A DNA stretch of 64,000 bases from Hyalella azteca (GCF_000764305.2 NW_025930407.1:34667-98666), one strand, 5' to 3'. Counted from the stretch's first letter, positions 24,826 to 37,861 are shown. The notes: generated by a model not told the origin, from the letters alone. Numbers and translations: made by a program.

Positions 24826-24935
24826 ACCAGCACAAGATAGCGATGCGGACTACCACGTACCGAATACACACGTGCAACACACCAGCACAAGATAGCGATG
24901 CGGACTACCACGTACCGAATACACACGTGCAACAC
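24826..24935. repeat. 55-bp tandem duplication
   Basis: Two apparently identical head-to-tail units beginning ACCAGCACAAGATAGCGATG at 24826 and 24881. They lie just left of adapter 25027 and an N, so copy number may be an assembly effect. Confidence 0.9.
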
Positions 24936-25026
24936 AATACGGTCCTACGTATCAAATGCACCGCCGTAAATACGGAGTCACAAAAGATAAGGGCCTGGCA
25001 CCGAATACACACGTGCAGCACAATAC

Positions 25027-25064
25027 CTGTCTCTTATACACATCTAGATGTGTATAAGAGACAG
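25027..25064. other. Nextera mate-pair junction adapter next to an N
   Basis: A complete 38-base mosaic-end junction, followed 13 bases later by an N at 25077. A stretch present just left of the adapter (24956-25001) recurs just right of it (25078-25120), as expected for a faulty gap closure. Confidence 0.97.
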
Positions 25065-25129
25065 CATATATATCTANATGCACCGCCGTAAATACGGAGT
25101 CACAAAAGATAAGGGCCTGGGTTGCGGCG

Positions 25130-26815
25130 AAGGCGGTCTCTGTTGGCCGTTTTTATTCCCATGCGTCCTCTACAGGGCGGCGATGCTGGCCAGGAAAATA
25201 TCAATAAATGCCTTTACGGAGCTGCGTACTCATGCAGGAGCTTTGTCCGCTCGTTTGTGTAGATTGGGCCGTTTTGTCTACGGTTTGCATACATTTTCCT
25301 ATCTTTAATTTATTGGTTTGCAGACGGTATAGCATGCACCACATGTCATTGGTATATTGTACACACAAAATTTCAAACCATTCGAAAAATGGTTGTCACT
25401 AAAACATTTTATAAAACAATGCCGATACATTTTCTGCACATAATTTAAAGGTGTGATCTGATCGCAAGCGCTTCAGATTGGAAAGCAGGTCATTGTGCAC
25501 AGGTATTTAATTATTCAAATATTGTGTTATTGGAATATTCTTTCTAAAATGTTAGAAAGTATACAATTGATACATTAATGCAGTTTTCATTTCATTCTTC
25601 AATGAAACTTGCATTAAAGAACAACTTCTGCCAAACTACACCAAAATTGATACCTTAGTATACAATCTATACAAAATATGAGTACAATTTATGACCAGAG
25701 AATGCATTGAAAATTTCAAAGAGTCGAACAACTCTTAAAGAATCGAACAATATAAACAAGGAAATTCTGTCATCTAATACTAACCGATACATTAGTATAC
25801 AATTTGCGTATTGATGACGAGACTCATCACTGCGTTGGTGTGATGAAACCAAATCGTTTAGGACAGACAACTCTAGTGAAATCTTTCATCCCATGCAATT
25901 TCCTTTTCCGATACTATTTTTATTCCTAATCTTTAGTATAAAATAACGACGCGACTTACATTGACGCGTAATATCAAATTCAAAAATTCCTTGATAAAGA
26001 TATTCGCATGAGACAACGAACACTATAATTTAAAATTACTTGCTATAAAGTTTGTGCCTTAGCAGAACTAACTTGACGATCCGAGGGTAGCAGCTTCTCA
26101 GAAGGCTGTCCCGTCACAGACAACAAGGGCGATGTCACTCAGCCCTCACGGCTACAGCAACACAACATGACGCTACATGACGCAAGAAAGTCGGAGGTGC
26201 ATAGACACATCGTTGATTTACAGCTCACTCAGAATAGTTGATTGGCACAATATGTTCCTTGCAGAGAAGGTAACGAAGCAATTATAATTGCCGATGGATA
26301 TGGAAGTCAATGAGTTCACGTATATGTCACACGCATATTTTCGGGATGCGAAGCAAAAGAGCACTGTATACAATATGTAGGGGACTGAATATTAGATGAC
26401 ACCGGAAAAAAATCATTAAACTTGTGAATGGGAGACCATACAGATAGTTGTTGAGAAACAGACTGTCAAATTTTAATTACATAATAGTTAGAACAAGGTC
26501 CATATAAAGTAAAACAGCTAAATTAATGGGCTACGAGAACAACTTCCCAGCCCGAGAAAGTTTGTTGGAATGAGGAACAGGTATTGAAAAGAGGAGTTCC
26601 ATAGCACATGGATGTTCTAATAAACAAAAGACAAATCAAGGCTCAAATGAGAACAGCATACGTTAATGTTAAAGGAATAACAATGGACATTAGTCTTCCA
26701 TGAGAACAGCCTCCGGGAATACAGAAATTCAATGGAGTACACATCAGCACCAGAAGTTAGTGAGAACATCTTCTAATCAAAATAATTTTTCATAGACCGC
26801 AAACAGCGTTTGACG
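25130..26815. other. No recognisable gene
   Basis: Short frames only. A loose pair of ATTAGTATACAATTTG/ACCTTAGTATACAATCT-type stretches (25650-25800) is the only internal similarity noticed. Confidence 0.4.
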
Positions 26816-26820
26816 GTAAT

Positions 26821-27283
26821 GAGAACAGCGTCGGTGTTCTCTGACACTGAGAACAGCGTCGGTGTTCTCTGGCACTGAGAACAGCGTCGGTGTTCTCTGG
26901 CATTGAGAACAGCGTCAGTGTTCTCTGGCGCTGAGAACAGCACCGGTGTTCTCTGGCATTGAGAACAACGTCGGTGTTCTCTGGCATTGAGAACCGCATC
27001 GGTGTTCTCTGGCATTGAGAACAGCGTCGGTGTTCTCTGGCATTGAGAACAGCGTCGGTGTTCTCTGACACTGAGAACAGAGTCGGTGTTCTCTGGCACT
27101 GAGAACGGCGTCGGTGTTCTCTGGCACTGAGAACAGCGTCGGTATTCGATGTTCTTTGGCACTGAGCAACTGAGAACAGCGTCGGTGTTCTCTGACACTG
27201 AGAACAGCGTCGGTGTTCTCTGGCACTGAGAACAGCGTCGGTGTTCTCTGACACTGAGAACAGTGCCAGTGTTCTAACGTAAA
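26821..27283. repeat. 28-bp minisatellite, about 16 copies
   Basis: The unit begins GAGAACAGCGTCGGTGTTCT and ends CTGGCACT. GAGAACA recurs every 28 bases from 26821 to 27129, then after a disrupted unit at 27172, 27200, 27228 and 27256. Each unit carries a dyad, GAGAACA...TGTTCTC, so the array can form many small hairpins. Long open frames across it on the minus strand are by-products of the repeat. Confidence 0.95.
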
Positions 27284-27289
27284 GAAAAC

Positions 27290-28654
27290 AGCGCCAGTGT
27301 CCCGGAGTTCCCTAGAGGCTCGGAACATTTCTCCGGAAGTTTGATATTTCCGCGGCCAGGAGCCGGCCAGCAATTCTGCAGTTACGAGGCCTCCGGCGCA
27401 GTGCACGAAACCTCTGCTAATTATTTGGTCTCCAAACTTGGCGCTAAGTCGAGAAAAAACATTTACAGCAAGGAAAAATAGATCTGTGAATCCATCTATC
27501 CAATTTGTTCCAAACAATCTAGGACTGCTATCAAAAACGATTGATTGAATTTTTCCTGCAATTATATGATTTGATTTATGAGTAGTTTTGCTAAAATTAC
27601 ATATTTTAGCTGAAACTTAATCTCTAAGTTGCGTAGAAAACGTGGAGCAAGTTTATTACAAAATCATTAATATCTTATTTCTACTTAAAGCCCATTTATA
27701 GCTCGGAATGATTTAATCTAGTTATTAAAATTGGCAAGAAATCTTCTTGATAAAATATCACATCACATCCAATAAGTTCGCAGGTATTGAAGCGGACAAA
27801 TTCGCTTAGAAGCGCGCAGACTTGACGAAGCTCTGCACAGATAAGCTCAAACGGCACTGCAAGCTCTCCTCTTTGAACTTAAATCTTATCAAAGGTTCAA
27901 ATCTGCACACGAATTCTGTGAGATTCCCTCGGATATTTCACACTTTCAAATCCATAACCGGGGAATGTGAGGCCGTTAGTCACACTTGTCACTGAGGAGA
28001 CCAAGATCCTCGAGATCGGGACAAAATAAAAGGGGATGTATAAAAAATATATAATAAATAAACGGAATGAAGGGAGAAACTAAATGAAAAAATATAGATT
28101 TTATCCAAGCACGGGAGACAAAGCCGCAAAACGCCTGTGAAGAAGACGCTTAGAATAATTAGACTTATAGTGGAAAACGTGACCTGTCAAGCGTCGTATC
28201 ATCAACAAAAAAAGTTTTCTTAAAATATCGCCAAATACCAACGGGTTTTGAAGCAAGGCACACCATTCATATCAGGGAAATCGGCCGCTATGTGTATTTA
28301 GGACGCTATTCTATTTAAGCGAGTTTTGGTATTGATTAAGGCTCCAGGTCAAAAATAGAGTTTTAGAGAGTTTTAAGATTCCTAGTTAATTATAGAACCT
28401 AAACTTCATTGACAAATCGCCGCCAATTGCACATTTGCTACATTGTTGTTCTATGACTAAAATAAATAGTGATTTTTATTGTTTTCGAATTAACCTACTA
28501 AATTGAAACAATTCTATAAAACTAAAATTTAAAAATGATGTGCCAAATTCATTCAATTTTGTAGCACTGTATGCGGAGAGAAACGCTGTAAATTCCCGTT
28601 TCTTTATCTCCAATCAATAATGAGAACTAATTACGAAATCCTTCTATTTATATA
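27290..28654. other. No recognisable gene
   Basis: Unique sequence with short frames. A stretch near 28280 (GGCCGCTATGTGTATTTAGG) resembles the unit of the array at 52883. Confidence 0.4.
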
Positions 28655-28794
28655 AAAACTAGATCAGTATTCACTGCAGTGAGTAGCAGAAAGCGCATTT
28701 TCTCAATATCGACGAAAACGTGAAGTCACGGACGGACGGACGGACACGACGAGCACAATTGCGCCTTTTCTTCCATAAATTAAAAAATGCGCTA
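28655..28794 (-). mobile_element. Short interspersed element, copy b
   Basis: Reverse-oriented member of the family at 11049. It retains the CACTGCAGTGAGT palindrome core, the GCGCATTTTCTC block, GGACGGACGGACGG and the complement of the TTTATGGAAGAAAAGGCG end. Confidence 0.78.
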
Positions 28795-28799
28795 AAGAG

Positions 28800-31165
28800 A
28801 ATACAAATAATGGATAAAATATTGAAAAATAATCGAAATTTCCAACTTCAATGTGAATACTCGAGTCCCCGGGGCTTGAGAGCTATCATTACATTTTATT
28901 TTGTTCTCAACCGCAAAAAATTAGCGATCGAGCGAGGAGCGGCGGTTCATTGTTGCTTCCGATAATTGCAAATCCTTTCGATAAAAAGACCTCAGCGGGA
29001 GTGCCTTAATCTCCGATCCTGAACTCCTACCGAAAAGGATTCTTGGAATCCTAGAGAGCAATAGCCCCTTTATCCCGTCAGTGGGATGTTTTTTAAAGAA
29101 TTATTTCGCTCCTATGGAAGTATCTAATTCATATGTCTATTGACTTATAGATTATATAGTATCAAGAAACTGTTTATTAAAGTGCTTTCTCAATACTGAT
29201 AACGAGTAAGGAGTTATAGATTCCAAATTACAAATAATTTGACAACGATAATAGTTGATGCAGGTAGCTTTTTAAAATAGTTTTGGCTTCATTTCAACCT
29301 TGAGAAAGGTTTTTTTTTCGCCTACAATCAATATCAAGACATCAAAATCCGTAACAGAAAAATGTACAGGTGATTTTTATTGACATTTAAATTATTACTA
29401 AATTATTAAATAGGACCACTAAACTAAGAATGCAACAATGAAGACCAGATAAAATTTTCCTTTCAGCTTATAGCTTCTAAATCACATCACTGAAATTTCA
29501 ATAAAAATTCTATTTAAATGCGTTAATCTATTAAATACGTGTTTTTCTATTAAATGCGGCATTCTATTAAATGCGTGTTTTCTATTAATGTTCTATTCTA
29601 TTATTCTATCATATAATTCCTACAAATACGACTGTATTCAGTTTTTCTAAAATCAATTCCGCGCGTCCAACTGGACCCTATATAACCTACGGATGTTTCA
29701 GTGCCGGAAAATTTCTTCGTATCACAGATACCTCCGATAATTCTTTCGATAATTCATAGAAGGCTTTTCTGTTGACCCAAGAAATGGACGTCATCGCTGG
29801 TGCCATTGCAGCTGCTATACCGATAACGCGGAGGACAAATGCATAAAAGAAATGTGACGCTTTGCAGCGCCGATCGTATATGATACATCTTGTTATTTGT
29901 CTTGAAAATATGCGGCAGTAGTCAGGAGAGAGTTATTTTATCCAATTTCTAATATATAAAATTAACTGATCCAACTAAATTTAATTAACTAAATATTGAT
30001 CCAATTTCAAATATATAATTAGCTCAAATTCAATCGTGCGGGTTAAGGGTTATAAAACTGAGGGAATTTAGAGCATTTTAGTGCTGGTGATTTCTTATTA
30101 ATCAAACGCGTGTTGAAAATTAGAAAAATTAGTCACAGAAATTCTGACCTTGCATGCATCATTCAAAAAAAAAAAAATTCCAGGTTTGAATCGTTGCTAT
30201 GTTACTCGAAAAGAAACAGGTAAAAAACAAGGACCTACGGCTGTTTTGGGACTAATCGAATAATTGGACCAAATATTTATAGTATATTTGATCATTAACG
30301 ATAGAATACGATTGACCACCGGCATCCACCGTGCATTCAAATTCAATAGTGACCAAACAATTAATTTAACATTGAATTTAAAATCTTTTCCAAACCTAAT
30401 TAATTTGAGTATAATTAAAATAGGCACATTAAAACATTTAGCGCCAGCCATTAATTTACGCGTCATACATGTTTCATCATTCAGCGTCAGCCTATAAATT
30501 TTGCCCCTAAAACTTTATATCGTTCAGCTCCAGCCCAGTAAATCATGTATGTTCAACCATATAACATTCATCACAATCCCATTAATCTACGTATCACTCG
30601 TTCATTCGTGAATGAATCGTAATAATGTCTTCATGGCAAGTACATCATTTCATAAATCAGAAGCATATAGAAATAGAGAATCAAGAACCAGCGTATTAAT
30701 CTCCGTATATAAACCCATACAAATAGAAGCAGTGCCTGACCCTCACAGTTGCATTGACTAATACAGGTCTAGGGGTCGCATTATCCAAGCCGTTATCGGC
30801 AGGCGCTCAATCATGGATACGCGATGTAATTTTTCCGGCCAGATCTCCATGGGATTGACGGCCCTTCGTGGCTTCTTTGTACTCAGGGCTGTGCATCAGA
30901 CACATCATTATTGGATCCGATACTTAATCAGAAGTCAGTCACCTGTCAGACAGCGTCGCGGGCTATGAAAATAAAAAAAAAAACACATGAGCAGGTTTTC
31001 GATATTAATGTCGACGAGATAATTTTATGGAGATATGATCGTGTTATAATGAGGTTATTCTGAAATTCAAAACTCGGTCAGGAATAATTTGCGTTCTGTT
31101 AGTGATCATAATTAGAAATGAGAGCATTCGCGTGGCGGCGTGAGACCGTGAGATATAAATTGAAT
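28800..31165. other. No recognisable gene
   Basis: AT-rich, short open frames only. A run of TCTATTAAATGCG-type repeats near 29525-29600 is weakly periodic. Confidence 0.4.
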
Positions 31166-31180
31166 TTTTACGATTACTCT

Positions 31181-31308
31181 ATCTTTATAAGAGAAAACGT
31201 TTCGGAGTCCAGCTCCATCGTCAGTTAAGATATGGTGAATTTTTGTGGTATTTTCTTTGCTTTTAAATTCCTGGTTAACTTGCGATTCAAGCAAACAAGT
31301 GATTTTAA
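31181..31308 (-). mobile_element. 128-bp PLE-derived insertion with target-site duplication
   Basis: Flanked by an exact 12-base direct repeat, TACGATTACTCT, at 31169-31180 and 31309-31320. Read on the minus strand it contains the CTTGAATCGCAAGTTAACCA block, an A-rich stretch, and the hammerhead-like core. The flanking block recurs at 50390-50450 in inverted relation to the core, and a partial relic is at 932-985. Confidence 0.65.
31196..31224 (-). ncRNA. Hammerhead-ribozyme-like core (31.2 kb)
   Basis: The minus strand reads CTGACGA, an extra T, stem GGAG with loop CTGGA and CTCC, then GAAAC and GTT. One base (C for T) differs from the canonical CTGATGA, at the position that is variable in natural hammerheads. 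Upstream TATCTT can pair with downstream AAGATA as an outer part of helix I. Helix III would be a single C-G pair. Activity is uncertain. Confidence 0.5.
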
Positions 31309-31329
31309 TACGATTACTCTCTTTCATTA

Positions 31330-34300
31330 AACTGCCGCAAGAATATAAATCGCTCAGAAAATAAATTAATCATGCTTCCAGCGTAATCCAAGTATACCCA
31401 AATACCCGATAATTGGATGCTAGATCTGAAAGTGGAAGACAATCGATACTATTGGCTAAACTTAGCAACAGCGATGCTCCGAAGTCGTCTAATTACGTCC
31501 AAACTCGACTGCAACACCGGCCGCTTCGTTCATATGCAAAGAAGCTTGGTTTGTCGGGCAAGCTTGATATCCATCGTCTCATTTGCGTTCGTGAATTACA
31601 TTGAGTACCGTACTGACTTCATGAGTGCTACCCTTTCTGTTTGAGGTCGAAATAAAGGAAGTAAAGCTTACCAACAAATGCTTAGTGTCAGCTTCAAATG
31701 ATACCTTACAATTAGTGCTGTTTTATCGGAAGTTGTCGCTCAGTGATTAGCGCCAACTTGCCTAGGCTTGTAAATCATGTCATGTGACTTATCTGTCGTG
31801 CAGGAGTCGGTGAATCATGCCTTTGAACATATTTTTTAAGGTTATCTTTTTTAGTTCTTCCGACTAATGTTTCAATGTAATCAAATGTAATTCATTTACT
31901 GTCAGAGCAATTTTAGAGTTATGAGATAATTAGACAACGAGTTTTAAATTTTTAAGAAACTGACCATAATAGTTTTGACAGGAATTCATACTCCTAATTA
32001 TTATAAACACGTGACGTGAGGTAGTTCAACGACGCTTGTAGGTGTCAAGCTGCTGCACAGGCAAAACTGGCTAATGATACCATTAAGGTGAACAGGTGGG
32101 CCGTTTGTAAAAGAGGCATGACGTTCGCAAGCAGGCGTGTCAGTGCGGGCAACATTTTTCCTGAAATATGTGCCCATAAATCAGACACTTCTCACCCTTA
32201 GGGCTAGAGCGGCAGCCTGGTCTTTGAATAACAAATAGCAACGCCAGTCCGAGAGGCGATAAGGAGTGCGGTCCCAGCTCCGAATTATGGTAGAGGGCCA
32301 ACTGAAAACGGTGATGGTTTTAGATAGTTTAACTAGAAAGATAAAATGGTTTCTCTTAGCTGGTGGGACTATTAGAATATATTCATCATGTATATTATGC
32401 AGTAATACAATCCAAAAACACAAATAAATCTATTAACGTATGATTTTAATCGATTGTATCTGTTTTTTTACACATATACAGGGTTATTTCACGGAAATTT
32501 CCTGATTTGAAAGCTGCTCCAAACGCACGCTGCTCACTTGTCCAATACATAGTGGCAACAGACTAGGCGGGTGAAAATAGAGGCAACTGACAGCAAATCA
32601 CGACTCACAAAACTTCATGATCTTGCCTTTCAAATGAAATACTTGCCGCTATTTTCCCATGACATCATGGTGCTTGGTGCGAAATGCAAAACAGGAAGTT
32701 TTCATGAATCGCCCTGCATATTAAAATATTTATATGTCTTGCCGAAATCACGGAATTGCCTATTCTATGGAGTCGGCAGCCATCTTGCCAAATCTGTAGA
32801 ATCAGCATTTCTATACTATAGGAATCTGGGGTTAGGTCAGTCAGCCAAGTACTTTTTTTAATATTTAAATATCAAGGAACTTGACCAAACTTGACCTAAC
32901 GTTTTCAATTTATAACTGTCGATTTATGTTCTAGCTCTAACTCTAACGTCCTATTTTCTGAATCAGCAACGAAATGCTGATTCTCTCTAAACATTCCGCA
33001 TTATGATTCTAAACATAATTCCGAAATTTCTGCACGACATATATACTGGTACATGGCTACATGCGCATTTCACTCCTTACATTCAGCATGAACATGGATA
33101 CCTATTGCGCAAATAAATACCAAGGACATTTTGAATTCAGATTGTTTCATACATGCGCTTTTGCCACCCAATTCAATTGTGTGATGATGTTAAGATTCGG
33201 AAAATGTTAATTAAATTATTTCACCCCCAGAATCTCTCCTTTCGGCACTGTCGCCTCGAAAGCACTCAACGGACTAAGCAAGTCTCAGCCTCTCAAGAGC
33301 TCTTTTGAACTAGGCCGACTGTGCAGAAAAGCCTCACGTGCCGGGTTCCTTTTATGCAGTAGGAATGAAGATAGCAATGCAATTTTAAGTTCGCCGGAGT
33401 GTCCAAAAGGTGCGAGGGTTTTGTCCATTTAAGATGAAAGACGACGACACTTGTGGGCCGGCTGCATGCATAGCTTTGCCAAGTCGCGTGATGCATCTTC
33501 AGTTTATTGCCAGGATAGCAGAGTGCTGCTTATAGGCATGAAGGCTAGCCATTGGATTTATGGTGTTGCTATAGGAAATACTGCATGTGATTACTGGACT
33601 TGCTGGGCTCATGAATGTTTTAGAAAATTGCTTGTAGACTAACATCTATTTGACTAAAGAGTATGAAAAGTAGATAAAGAGTATGTAAAGTAGACTAAAA
33701 TTGCATGTAAACTAACTAGGCTTCATCTATTGGATTAATTGGTGAGGTGAGTGACTAGGTTTTTCGGGGTTCAATGTAATTTACTCTTGATTTGATGCGT
33801 GGCCATTAAACTCACAGACTTGTCTGGACAGGCTGCATAGATTCGACTTTCTGGATGGCTTATTGAAAGAACTAGTTTAGTTTATTGAACTATGGGACTT
33901 GACTTGCCCCACTTCTATCATCGTGGCTATGCAACTAGGTTTGCTTAACGGTTTTTCGTGATCGCTTGTGTACATTTTTGCCATGCAAATGTACAACCGC
34001 GTTGTGTACATTTTTGTCATGATTTGCAACAAAGTGGTCTAGCTAAAACGAGCTCTCGATTCACAATAGATTTTCTGCTGCCAAAAATGAATTTCTTCAG
34101 AGCGGATCATAGGACGGAGCTCAGTTTAGCTAAACAGCTTTCGCCAAATTGCAGAAAATGGAAGGCAGATTTAACCAAAGCTGGCCAGATATCGCTCAAT
34201 ATATATAGCCTACCCTTCTGTCGTTGCTCATTACCTAAAGCCTCGACGCTGAAATCCCGCCTTTTGACTTCCAGCTACGACCTTATAAACAGAGGAAGAG

Positions 34301-34375
34301 TCTTCAGATTCTGCTCTCAAATTCCACGCGACGTGCTTAGCACGATTTCTTGATTATAATCGGGCAGTCAGCGAT
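31330..34375. other. No recognisable gene
   Basis: Short frames only. A 36-base tandem pair (TGTGTACATTTTTGYCATG at 33967 and 34003) lies at the start of a 131-codon frame (33958-34353) that shows no recognisable domain. Confidence 0.4.
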
Positions 34376-34379
34376 GCAT

Positions 34380-35010
34380 TGATCAGACGTAGTTGCGAGA
34401 CTTGGTAAACTGACGAACTGTGAGACTTGGTATTCAGACAAACTGTGAAATTCGGTGGTCATACGAACTGTAAAACTTAAAACCATTCGAATTGTGAAAC
34501 TTGGTAATCAAACGAACTGTGATACTTGGTAATATCACGAAATGTGAGACTTGATAGTCAGACAAACTTTGAAACTTGTAATCATACGATCTGTAAGACT
34601 TAAAAGCATACGAATTGTGAAACTTGGTAATCTGACAAATTGTGGGACTTGGAAATCAGTTAAACTATGCGAATTGATAATCAGACCACCGGGATGGGAC
34701 TTTCGTAATCAGACGAACTGTGCCATTAATTTGGTAATCAGACAAACCGTAAGACTGGGTAATCAGTCGAAATGTAAAATTTGGTAATGAATAAAACTGT
34801 GAAACCTGTTAAACCGGCAAATTTTGAGATATGACGATCACCTGAATAGTTAGACTTAATTATAATCAGATGAACTGATTGCCTTCTGATCAAATGAAGC
34901 GGGCGACTTTCCAAACATTCGAATTTTTTTTAATAAGACAAACTATGTAACTTATTAACCGGGCAAACTGTGAATTAAGTTGTTCGATCAGTCTAACCAT
35001 GAGACTTGGT
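34380..35010. repeat. Degenerate roughly 33-bp tandem array
   Basis: Diverged repeats of CAGACGAACTGTGARACTTG followed by GTAAT, drifting in length and sequence over about 600 bases. Its decay suggests an old array. Confidence 0.8.
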
Positions 35011-35339
35011 GTTCCCATAATCTGAAGGACCCATTAATCAAGTGGGCGATGAGATCGGAATGGTGATTAACTCGACGGATTAATATGTTCATCAGATGTA
35101 CTTAGAGACGTCGAAGAGTGCAATGATGAGACAGGCTCTGCCGTCCATATTTTAGGAAGAGGGCGGCGGCAGAGGCCTTGATATACCGGACGTGATTGGG
35201 CTCGATAGATACGGGCATCCGGCGTGGGTCAACATCGCCTGAAAAGTTTAATATCCGGCGGCGGTCGCTAGGCCAGCTAACTGATGATACCGCTGCTGAC
35301 AACGCACGGTTTGCGGGCCAACCTCGAGCTCGACTTGAG

Positions 35340-35720
35340 TAAGTGCTTGGGGTCTTAGGGGAGAGCTGGAGCCTGGGGAAGTGGGTAAGTGACTGGGTAA
35401 CCTGGAGGATTGGGGAAGCCAGGAGGGTGACAGGTAGCCTGGGGGAGTGAGGAAGACAGGAAGTCATAGGGAAGAAGGAGCCAGACACTCCTGAGGAAAA
35501 CTGGGAGTCCTAAGAGAAATAAGGAACCAGGAAGGAGATAAGAAATCCCGTGGAAAAGAAAATAAACCTGGAAAGAGAGGGAGAAGAGGAACCTGAAGGG
35601 AGACTGCGTCTGTAACGATGGCATGTTGGATCAAAGAGAAATAGAAGGTGCATGAAAAATAAAGGATTACATGAACTAAAAAAGAAGGAGGAACAGATAA
35701 AGTTGGAGGAGTGGAAAAGT
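35340..35720. repeat. Purine-rich low-complexity tract
   Basis: GA-rich on the plus strand with irregular CCTGGGGAAG- and AGGAAG-type motifs. Open frames across it on the minus strand are rich in Ser, Pro and Leu and look compositional rather than coding. Confidence 0.6.
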
Positions 35721-37860
35721 GGGTATTTTTGGGTGTTTACGATTCGTTAAATCGAGAACTGTGAGTCAAATTATGCAATATGCAGCTATTGAAATACTTC
35801 ATGACACTGAAGCCATGTTCATTAACTCTCAACTAAAGAAGTATCACACAGATGTACGAGCCTCCAAAACACCAGCTTCTGCCCACTTCAATGAAGTACC
35901 GTCAACGAAATAATAAATCTTCAAGACGACATGACGCCAGGCCTGCCGGCCGCTCGGTCTATCGCAATATACGTCGATCATTTGCGCTGCTCCAGCCGCT
36001 GCTCGATGGCCTCCAGAGACTTACGGTGTTTGGGGCTTAACACCTGCACAATTTATATGGTAGTTCTAACGCTTTAGTTAAACAGTGAACGATATTGACG
36101 GAAGGGTTCAAAGCAAACCCTCCGTTAACAGTTAAGCTGACCTGTACACAGATCTTGATCGGGGCTCACACTTGAGGCGTTGGACGCAGGTCGTTGCACG
36201 TCGAGAGAGCGGCGCTTGATCAAAAGCTCACTAGTTTAAGTACAACAACAATGTCTGCTGGGAATACTTGTCTTTCTATCAATGATCCTAATTTAATTTA
36301 AACTTTTTCGGCAGCCACCACGCATAATATTACAACAAATGCTACGAACACGAAATACCGCAATAACAAGCAAAACCAATTGGACAAGGTTTAATAGTTT
36401 TGTTTATCTACAACGGAACGCACCGAACATTATTTTAAAAATTAATGTATCCTTTCCATACTTTTGAATTGCAATTGATCTAATAATTCGTTGGTTATAG
36501 CCGAAATGTTGAGGAAAAAGCTTGCCTTCGAACCGTTGATCGTCGTAAAAAACTTTCAACGACACTTGCTCCATTTTTCGGCAGGAGAAAGTTTTAAGGC
36601 ACCTCGAGAGTAGCCTTCTGTTCAGATCTCGCCCACAGACGCTTGATCATGATAAGCTCAGGTAGAGAGCAAAACTGCTCTGCATTCTCATGCTATTCGT
36701 ACGGCGCACGCTAGCAACAGACGTTGTCGGAGTTAAAGACCGCTCAAGTTCCTTGTTACATAGAAAACCTTTCGTTCAAATTTACTTGTGCTTCATTGCG
36801 CTCATCATGGATCCCACCTGCATGAATAATCCGCAAATTGAAGATTCATGACTGCTTTATATTAAAATATTTTTCATCTTGCATTTAAAAAAAACTCCTA
36901 AAATTTGATCTTTGTGGATGGAAAGGGAATCTTTATAGTACTTTGCTTATGCATCAACTGTTTAGGGATGTAAGTAATTTTTTTATGGGCAAGATTTAAA
37001 ACTCTTATCAATGTAAAACTCTTATCAATTATGTTTTATCTTTATCTAACTAAGCAATATTCATCATTGCATAGTCTTTTGAAAGCCACAGAGTAAAACT
37101 TGTTTCTAATTTCCTAAAAATTAAGGTTTAAGTTTGAGTGAAGCGCAAGTCTACATTTGTTCGTCTCTTGAGTTATTCCGCGTCCTGAAGAATCTAAACC
37201 AGGTTTAAAAAACTGGTCTCATTACCGGTATCTTCTTTAAAGAAGATAAATTAGTGCAGAAGCATATTATATGAGTAATTGATGATTTGAATAGTATCTG
37301 GCCTTCTCTTAATGTCTACAGAATTGACTTGCTCTGTAGACTTGCCTATTTATTCTAGGCAAAAAGAAAACTTACGTACATTAGAATGAATCTACCACTA
37401 AATGAATTAAACCTGATGTCCAGTTATTTTTACAACCATTTATCTAGGCCTGTACTACCGACCAGCGTTTGCATTTGACTGAATATAAACGTTTCAATTT
37501 ACAGCCACCGGGGACACGGGAGTGTAACAGCTCTATTGGTTTTAAATTTAATACTAGATGTGTGGAGCCTCTGTTGGTGTTGCTGATAATTGATAAGCTC
37601 AATATTTCATAAAATAGTCTTAATAAAATGTTAACGGTGAGGTCTTGATTTTTTTTTAGACTCGCAATACTATAGTATAGTATAGCTACTAACGTAGCTA
37701 TACTAGCTTCCAGGACAGGTAAACGCTACTACTGCAGCCCTGGGCATCAGTGCAACAGTATTTTATTTGTATTGTTTGTCATTGCCAATGCAAATGCCAT
37801 GAGAGCTGCTGTAATCTATCACCTCTAGCACGAAGCTTCAGCTAGTAAGTACAACTGTGA
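35721..37860. other. No recognisable gene
   Basis: Unique AT-rich DNA. The only structure noticed is a perfect 12-bp hairpin with a 4-base loop (37678-37705). Confidence 0.4.
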
Positions 37861-37861
37861 G

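Noticed and set aside
24744..25308. Plus-strand ORFs of 115 and 86 codons around 25 kb
   Set aside because: Both run through the adapter at 25027 and an N, and the first is built on a 55-bp duplication.
26821..27283. CRISPR array
   Set aside because: The 28-base repeats are directly contiguous with no spacers, in a eukaryotic context with no cas genes.
26821..27283. Steroid-hormone response elements (AGAACA...TGTTCT)
   Set aside because: The half-sites are 7 bases apart; the classical element needs 3.
26773..27517. Overlapping minus-strand ORFs of 141-200 codons
   Set aside because: They are produced by the 28-bp array. The peptide is just the repeat read in rotating frames, with no start context or domain.
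35102..35624. Minus-strand ORFs of 128 and 89 codons
   Set aside because: Their second halves are low-complexity translations of the purine-rich tract and no domain is recognised.
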